Shown: in pieces, positions 46,426 to 51,359 of the stretch
Numbering within the stretch: the first letter of the stretch is position 1
How the letters are laid out: the number at the start of each line of letters is the position of its first letter
Assembly: GCA_027488855.1 (NCBI GenBank)
Contig: JAIYAV010000145.1
Coordinates: forward strand, 1-51,359
Reading direction: 5' to 3'
Source: Saprospiraceae bacterium
GTDB lineage: Bacteria > Bacteroidota > Bacteroidia > Chitinophagales > Saprospiraceae
Length of the DNA: 51,359 nt
Made by a program: the position numbers and the translations under genes
Notes under the pieces: model-generated
What the model was told of the DNA's origin: nothing
Database searches by the model: none
What the model saw: the letters and a program-made list of their open reading frames with translations, nothing else

Positions 46426-48690
46426 TTACTCCTCCAGCTCCAAAATCCGCGCGGGCAAATACCCAATGAAATCGCGGAAACGTACCTTCCACCAGTCGTC
46501 ATTGGTTTTTTCCAACAACTCCAAGCGGTGGCCGATCACTACGGGCAGAAGTTCTACACTTCTTTCGTCTGGGTTTTGGCGAATGAAAGAGCTTTCCAAT
46601 ACCCGATAAACGATGACACGCCCGGGCCGGGTGGATACGCTGCTGACCACTGGTTTGGAAGAACTAGGCGGTGGCGGCGGCGTTTCAACCACCGGAGCAG
46701 GTTTTTCTACTACTGGTGGTGTTTCCACCTTACGTTCGGGAATGAGTACACGTTCGGGTATCCTTACTTCCTCTTCTTCCGCTATGGGCGCAACAATGGT
46801 AGGCGGCGCCTGGATGCCCATATTGAGTTCAAATTCTTTTTTCAATTGCACCTGTCCGCCCATTTCATCGGTGCTGATGATGGTTTCATTGGGCGAAAAA
46901 CCATTTTTGCGCAGTACCAGGCGGTGGTTGTTTCCGCGCCTCAAGGAAAGTAAAATAATGCCGTTGCCAAAAGTGCGCTTGGTGAGCAATGCCTCGGTGC
47001 CGTCGGTGTTCTGCATATAAACTTCCAGCGCGACTCCAGTCAATTGTTCTTTGCTTATTCCATTAAAAACAGTGCCCACCAATGATACTGAAGGGGGCAA
47101 ATCCGGCACTGCCCGTGCTGTAGTGCCCGGCAGATTGTTGGATTTTTTATCGTTTTCTTTGGTTTTTGGGTTCGTATTGGCCAGCATTTCCTTGGGCTCC
47201 TCCTTTTTCTTGGGGTCGGGTTTCTTTTTGGGATTCAACTCCGCATACCGTTCATCGCGGGTTTGGCGACCAAAATTAAAGGTGAGTCCCAGGTTAAAAT
47301 GAGCCGTTTTGGCACTACTGAAGGCGAAGATCGGGATAATGTTGTCTGAAGCCAGGTATAATTGCGCGGGCCCCAGGTTGAGGGCTGCCCCCAAACCAAA
47401 GTTGATGGTTGATTTATTAAAAGAGGAAACGTTGCCTCCTACTTGCAAAATTTTATTCACCCGCGTCGTAATGCCTACCCCAAAACCAAAATCGATTTCA
47501 CCTAAGTAAAACCGAGGGTTGAGCACGACATCGATAGACGTGGTTGGTGTCACAAAATAACTGCCGCCTACGTACAGCATGGTCGGCAAGCGGGTTTTGA
47601 ATGTGGTATCAATGGTTGCTTTCCGCCCCAAACTGTCTACAAATTCCAATACTTCGGAGTTGAAATAGTCCAAATCCTGGGTGGGAAACTCAATATTGTC
47701 GTCCGCCAAGGGATTGATGGTGACGTCATTTTTCCAGGTGATGCTACCCACATTGAGCAAACTGGCGTATAAATCCAGTTCCTTACTGACATTGTATTGC
47801 AGGCCAAGATCAAAAGCGAAGCCATTGTTCCCGGTGTTTTGCAGGTAATTGGATGGATTCCGCTGGAGGGCTTGGGTGGCCAAATTGCTGAAGTTCAAAT
47901 TCCCCAGGATAGAATAGTAGGGTTTCAAATTTTGAACACCCGAACTCATAAAGCTCAGATTCCCCAAAACCCCAAAAGAACCATCGTCGGCATCGCTGAC
48001 GAAGCGCATCGAGTCATTACTGGTTTGGATTTGGCTAATGCCCATCAGGGACTTTGCCCGAAAACCAATGGAAAGTTTTTTGTTGATCTGGCGGGTGTAA
48101 CCAATGCCAATAGAGCGGTACTGCAATACGTGGTACTGAAAATCCTGAATGTCGTAAGTGCGGTTGACAATTTTGCTGTTGCCTACGTTGAACAACATCT
48201 CCGCCAAGGGCCGGGGATATTGCATGAAGGCATTCATGGTTTCATTGGCAAAAACATTGATGTAGTTGCGGGATCCAATGCGAAAACCCAAATCCAACAA
48301 GTTTACGCTGATGTCCATCTGGGCGTAATTTTGCTGATCCAGGTCGTCCAGGAATCTTTTGTAAGGATTGTCAGGATTGCCTTCAACATTGCTACCGCCC
48401 TCTTGAAAATCACCCAAACGAAAGCCAGTACTGCTCACTGCGCCATTGGCACCACTCATCAGGGGTAGACCAATGTTGTATTTGGACAGTGGAATCCGCC
48501 CCGGGTTGACCAGATACGACTGTGGCGCAAAGGTCAATTGGGACAAAGTAAGGTTGCGCTGGGCAAAAATTGGATTGGCAAGCAGCCAGAAGCTGCAAGC
48601 CAACCAAAGTGGTTGGGAAAAGGAAAAAAAGGAACGAATCCGTCGGCTGGGGGTAGCTTGCATCGAAGGTTGTTTTGTAAAGTTACTCAT
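46426..48690 (-). CDS. Outer-membrane DUF5723-family protein with carboxypeptidase-like and SH3 domains
   Basis: The 754-residue protein has a signal peptide (WLACSFWLLANPIFAQ) and a DUF5723 beta-barrel-like region to about residue 480 (PQSYLVNPGRIPLSKYNIGLP; YRSIGIGYTRQINKKLSIGFRAKSLMG; LYVGGSYFVTPTTSIDVVLNPRFYLGEIDFGFGVGI; NFGLGAALNLGPAQLYLASDN). A lysine/proline-rich linker, a carboxypeptidase-regulatory-like domain (VSLVGTVFNGISKEQLTGVALEVYM) and a proline-rich spacer (ETPPPPPSSS) lead to a C-terminal bacterial SH3-like domain (RVIVYRVLESSFIRQNP; DDWWKVRFRDFIGYLPARIL). SH3 domains bind peptidoglycan in other proteins, so it may link the barrel to the wall (inference). It is the gene downstream of glyS, after a terminator. 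Confidence 0.85.
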   Translation of the reverse strand: MSNFTKQPSMQATPSRRIRSFFSFSQPLWLACSFWLLANPIFAQRNLTLSQLTFAPQSYLVNPGRIPLSKYNIGLPLMSGANGAVSSTGFRLGDFQEGGSNVEGNPDNPYKRFLDDLDQQNYAQMDISVNLLDLGFRIGSRNYINVFANETMNAFMQYPRPLAEMLFNVGNSKIVNRTYDIQDFQYHVLQYRSIGIGYTRQINKKLSIGFRAKSLMGISQIQTSNDSMRFVSDADDGSFGVLGNLSFMSSGVQNLKPYYSILGNLNFSNLATQALQRNPSNYLQNTGNNGFAFDLGLQYNVSKELDLYASLLNVGSITWKNDVTINPLADDNIEFPTQDLDYFNSEVLEFVDSLGRKATIDTTFKTRLPTMLYVGGSYFVTPTTSIDVVLNPRFYLGEIDFGFGVGITTRVNKILQVGGNVSSFNKSTINFGLGAALNLGPAQLYLASDNIIPIFAFSSAKTAHFNLGLTFNFGRQTRDERYAELNPKKKPDPKKKEEPKEMLANTNPKTKENDKKSNNLPGTTARAVPDLPPSVSLVGTVFNGISKEQLTGVALEVYMQNTDGTEALLTKRTFGNGIILLSLRRGNNHRLVLRKNGFSPNETIISTDEMGGQVQLKKEFELNMGIQAPPTIVAPIAEEEEVRIPERVLIPERKVETPPVVEKPAPVVETPPPPPSSSKPVVSSVSTRPGRVIVYRVLESSFIRQNPDERSVELLPVVIGHRLELLEKTNDDWWKVRFRDFIGYLPARILELEE

Positions 48691-48790
48691 GAATGTTCGG
48701 TTTTTGGATGCTACGCATTTTAGTTTAACGAGGAATTTACTGGATTCGCCTGTTCTTCAAGTCAAAAGAACGTCACAAGATTTTGTATAT

Positions 48791-48832
48791 AAAAAAAACC
48801 GCTGCAACATTGAATTGTGCAGCGGTTTTTTT
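48791..48832. terminator. Bidirectional intrinsic terminator downstream of glyS
   Basis: CCGCTGCA (48799-48806) pairs with TGCAGCGG (48818-48825) over an 11-nt loop. It is flanked by eight A on the left and seven T on the right, so it can terminate in both directions. It ends glyS transcription before the DUF5723 gene. Confidence 0.88.
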
Positions 48833-48841
48833 CGGCGGCTG

Positions 48842-48891
48842 GTAGGGGTAGCCCTCGCGGCTACCCGGGTAACCGCGAGGGTTACCCCTAC
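48842..48891. repeat. 50-bp palindromic repeat overlapping the glyS stop codon
   Basis: Left arm 48842-48866 (GTAGGGGTAGCCCTCGCGG start) and right arm 48867-48891 (CCGCGAGGGTTACCCCTAC end) are 25 bp each with two changes that still allow pairing as G-U in RNA. The glyS TAG is the outermost end of the right arm. The arms abut without a loop, so the tip is the CCCGGG centre. Confidence 0.88.
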
Positions 48892-50438
48892 AGCAACAAC
48901 GTTTTCATATCAACTCGCTGGCGAACAATCTCTTCAATTTTATCAATGTGAACACGTTCCTGTTTAAGAGAATCGCGTTCACGGATGGTCACAGTATTGT
49001 TTTCCAAAGTCTCAAAATCGATGGTCACACAAAATGGCGTACCAATGGCATCCTGACGACGGTAGCGACGGCCAATGGCATCTTTTTCGTCGTACTGGCA
49101 CTGGAAGGAGAACTTCAACTTGTTGAACACATCCGTGCCAGCCTTAACCAATTCTTCTCGATTTTTCAACAAGGGCAACACTGCAACCTTGATGGGAGCC
49201 AAAGCTGGATGCAATTTCATCACCACTCGGGTCGAGTCATTGCCATCAGCATCTGGTACCGTTTCTTCTTGGAGTGATTCACTCATCATGGCGAGGAACA
49301 TCCGGTCTACGCCTACCGATGTTTCGAGCACATAAGGTACGTAATTTTCATTGAGTTCAGGGTCAAAGTATTGTAATTTTTTTCCTGAAAGTTCCTGATG
49401 GCTAGTAAGGTCGAAGTTGGTACGCGAGTGAATCCCTTCCAATTCCTTAAAACCAAAGGGAAATTCGTACTGAATATCGACCGCAGCGTTGGCGTAGTGG
49501 GCCAGGTTATCGTGGTCTTTGAAGCGTAATTTTGACTCAGGGGTACCGATTTTGCGGTGCCAGTTCATCCGGGTTTGTTTCCAGTAGTCGTACCACTTCA
49601 TTTCTTCACCAGGGCGGATGAAGAACTGCATTTCCATTTGTTCAAACTCGCGCATGCGGAAAATGAACTGCCGGGCTACAATTTCATTGCGGAAAGCCTT
49701 GCCAATTTGGGCGATCCCGAAAGGAATTTTCTGACGCGTTGACTTTTGGACATTCAGGAAGTTCACAAAAATACCCTGCGCGGTTTCGGGGCGCAGGTAC
49801 AATTTACCTTCTTCCCCCGCAATATTGCCCAATTGGGTGTTGAACATGAGGTTGAACTGACGTACATCCGTCCAGTTGCGGGAACCCGTATCAGGGTCGG
49901 TGATGTCCAAATCCTCGATAATGCTTTTCATTGCGACCATGTCTCCGCTCGACATCGCAGCGGTGAGTCGATCGGTTACTACCTGGGCTTTTTGGGTATA
50001 TTCAAGTACCCGTGGGTTGGTGGTGCGGTAAAGCGCTTCGTCGAAGGAGTCGCCAAATTTTTTCTTGGCTTTTTCGACTTCTTTATCCGCCTTGCCCAAT
50101 ATTTTATCAATTTCCTCCTCGATCAACACATCGGCGCGGAAGCGTTTTTTGCTGTCTTTATTGTCTACCAAAGGATCGTTGAATGCATCCACGTGCCCAG
50201 AAGCCTTCCAGGTTTTGGGATGCATAAAGATGGCCGAATCCAATCCCACAATGTTGTCGTGCATCTGCACCATTGCCGCCCACCAATAATCCTTGATGTT
50301 ATTTTTGAGCTCTACACCATAGGGACCGTAATCATACACGGCAGCAAGCCCATCGTAAATTTCGCTCGATTGAAAGATAAAACCGTACTCTTTGCTGTGT
50401 GCAACCAACTTCTTGAACAGATCCGCTTGCTGGGTCAT
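48888..50438 (-). CDS. glyS: Glycyl-tRNA synthetase, single-chain eukaryote-like alpha2 form
   Basis: This class II enzyme charges tRNA-Gly. From ATG 50438 (MTQQADLFKKLVAHSKEYGFIFQSSEIYDGLAAVYDYGPYGVELKNNIKDYWW) it has 516 residues. RPETAQGIFVNFLNVQ, FGIAQIGKAFRNEI and EMQFFIRPGEEMKWYDYWKQ are motif 2 and its surroundings. VLETSVGVDRMFLAMM is motif 3, and the anticodon-binding domain carries LHPALAPIKVAVLPLL and RYRRQDAIGTPFCVTIDF. Upstream codons to 50486 are unlikely to be translated. The C-terminus (VDMKTLLL) ends at a TAG that lies in a repeat element, so the original end may have been slightly different. Confidence 0.95.
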   Translation of the reverse strand: MTQQADLFKKLVAHSKEYGFIFQSSEIYDGLAAVYDYGPYGVELKNNIKDYWWAAMVQMHDNIVGLDSAIFMHPKTWKASGHVDAFNDPLVDNKDSKKRFRADVLIEEEIDKILGKADKEVEKAKKKFGDSFDEALYRTTNPRVLEYTQKAQVVTDRLTAAMSSGDMVAMKSIIEDLDITDPDTGSRNWTDVRQFNLMFNTQLGNIAGEEGKLYLRPETAQGIFVNFLNVQKSTRQKIPFGIAQIGKAFRNEIVARQFIFRMREFEQMEMQFFIRPGEEMKWYDYWKQTRMNWHRKIGTPESKLRFKDHDNLAHYANAAVDIQYEFPFGFKELEGIHSRTNFDLTSHQELSGKKLQYFDPELNENYVPYVLETSVGVDRMFLAMMSESLQEETVPDADGNDSTRVVMKLHPALAPIKVAVLPLLKNREELVKAGTDVFNKLKFSFQCQYDEKDAIGRRYRRQDAIGTPFCVTIDFETLENNTVTIRERDSLKQERVHIDKIEEIVRQRVDMKTLLL

Positions 50439-50636
50439 TGTAAATGCTTGTTTGAGTAATACTGAATTAGGGTGCAAAAATGGCAAAAATTCGGCTTTCT
50501 CGGTGGGTAAAACTCGATTTTTTTGGTTTTCCGCCGCGTTTATGTTTTATCTGGGTGCTAAAATAGGGGCATCGGGCGTTCTTAGCATCCTATTACAGGA
50601 GTATCAACCAATCACGAATTCAAAAAAACAAAGAAT

Positions 50637-51329
50637 ATGAAACGATTGATGCAAATCGGATTGCTACCAGGATTGTTCTGCTTGGCATTTACGATTCAGT
50701 TACACGCACAAAAGGAAGTGCAAGTTGAGAGTTTTGACCAAGTCAGCGCCGTCGGGAGCATCACCATGCACTTGGAAGCAGGCGACGCCAATAAGGTAGT
50801 CTTGTACATTGACGGCATTCCTGAAAAAGAAATCGAGGTAAAAGTGTCCAAAGGAGTCCTTCGCATTCAGGTTTTGAATGGCTTTTTGTACAAAAACGAA
50901 ATTGTCAAAGCCTACGTGACCTACAAAAGTTTGCGGGGAGTAAGGGCCAACGCTGGAGCAAAAGTGGATTGCAAAGAAACCCTCAGCGCTGATTTATTTT
51001 CGGTTAGCGCTGCCGCCGGCGGGCAATTGGACTTGAGCCTCAATGTCAAAAACCTGGATGCCAGCGCCTCTGAAGGCGGCCAGTTGAACCTGAAAGGTAC
51101 CGCTACTACTCAAGAAATCAACGCTAGTACTGGTGGCGTATGCCGCTGCTCAAACTTGATTGGAGAAAAGGCTTCGGTCAAAACCAGTACAGGGGGCCGC
51201 GCTGAAGTGCAGGTAACCGATCTATTGGAAGCTGCCGCCAACGTTGGAGGCGAAATTTTGTACGAAAATGAACCCAAAGAAAAACGGGTGAAGCAGTTTT
51301 TGGGGGGAGAGGGGAGGAAAATGAGATGA
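50637..51329 (+). CDS. Exported DUF2807 (putative auto-transporter adhesin, head GIN domain) protein
   Basis: The 230-residue protein has a signal peptide (MQIGLLPGLFCLAFTIQLHAQ) and a DUF2807 beta-solenoid: VESFDQVSAVGSITMHLEAGDANKVVLYIDG, then repeated strands ending G-K-V-D-C, SVSAAAGGQLDLSLNVKNLDASASEGGQLNLKGTA and VKTSTGGRAEVQV. Short repeats with small residues (ASEGG, STGG) match the head GIN domain. These proteins are common at the Bacteroidota surface. Their function is not established. The stop overlaps the start of a 17-A run at 51329-51345, near the window end. Confidence 0.88.
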   Translation: MKRLMQIGLLPGLFCLAFTIQLHAQKEVQVESFDQVSAVGSITMHLEAGDANKVVLYIDGIPEKEIEVKVSKGVLRIQVLNGFLYKNEIVKAYVTYKSLRGVRANAGAKVDCKETLSADLFSVSAAAGGQLDLSLNVKNLDASASEGGQLNLKGTATTQEINASTGGVCRCSNLIGEKASVKTSTGGRAEVQVTDLLEAAANVGGEILYENEPKEKRVKQFLGGEGRKMR

Positions 51330-51359
51330 AAAAAAAAAAAAAAAAGATGAGAGATGAGA

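Noticed and set aside
51329..51345. Functional terminator at the 17-A run
   Set aside because: No stem precedes it on the plus strand inside the window. It may be a homopolymer tract and the window ends too soon to judge.

Overview
The window looks like chromosomal DNA of a member of the Bacteroidota, most probably a Saprospiria/Haliscomenobacter-like bacterium. This is an inference from content, not a database match. The signs are a type IX secretion (T9SS) C-terminal sorting domain on a subtilisin-like protease, DUF5723 and DUF2807 proteins, a single-chain glycyl-tRNA synthetase, promoters of the Bacteroidota form (TTTG, about 20 bp, TAnnTTTG), almost no Shine-Dalgarno sequences, PVC-type cytochrome/propeller proteins and two Rpn-type nuclease genes. 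No tRNA, rRNA, CRISPR array, insertion sequence with an intact transposase or phage gene was seen.

Layout. 1-6.7 kb: a HEAT-repeat/cyclophilin lipoprotein running off the left edge, an Rpn-type nuclease, a class A penicillin-binding protein and aroB. 6.8-11.7 kb: a compact phenylacetate degradation operon, paaE-A-B-C-D plus paaH, with a dyad over its promoter that looks like a TetR-family operator. 11.8-17.7 kb: housekeeping genes (a small monooxygenase-like protein, a DUF62 SAM hydrolase-like protein, phoH, an OsmC protein, aroA, yifB/comM). 17.9-22.3 kb: nagA, a GNAT protein, a two-gene AAA ATPase plus TOPRIM-like module that looks AT-rich and resembles defence ATPase-nuclease pairs, and a bestrophin channel. 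22.5-29.4 kb: two large exported proteins, a metalloprotease/beta-propeller/outer-membrane-barrel fusion and a T9SS-secreted subtilase, separated by a NIPSNAP protein. 29.5-32.3 kb: serA, a DUF1801 gene broken by one stop codon, and a second Rpn nuclease with a heptad-repeat tail.

32.4-43.0 kb is a minus-strand catabolic cluster, transcribed thuA, SGNH/propeller/cytochrome c protein, sugar 3-epimerase-like protein, enolase-superfamily dehydratase, VOC protein, D-2-hydroxyacid dehydrogenase, second propeller/cytochrome c protein. The parts fit oxidation of a sugar or sugar acid in the periplasm followed by epimerisation, dehydration and reduction in the cytoplasm. The substrate cannot be read from sequence. 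Two dyads upstream of thuA are candidate operators. 43.1-51.3 kb: a small exported protein, cvpA, a hypothetical gene with a truncated partner, a MerR/TipAS regulator, a DUF5723/SH3 protein, glyS and a DUF2807 protein.

The most unusual feature at window scale is the number of long intergenic inverted repeats. At least seven kinds are present. Every convergent gene pair separated by more than about 100 bp has one between the two stop codons (11.7, 16.0, 25.7, 29.4 and 46.3 kb). Two families occur twice in the window, and their stems differ by compensating base changes, which points to selection on, or a recent common origin of, a folded DNA or RNA structure. Another element at 45.2 kb has terminal inverted repeats and seems to have removed the 5' part of a gene.
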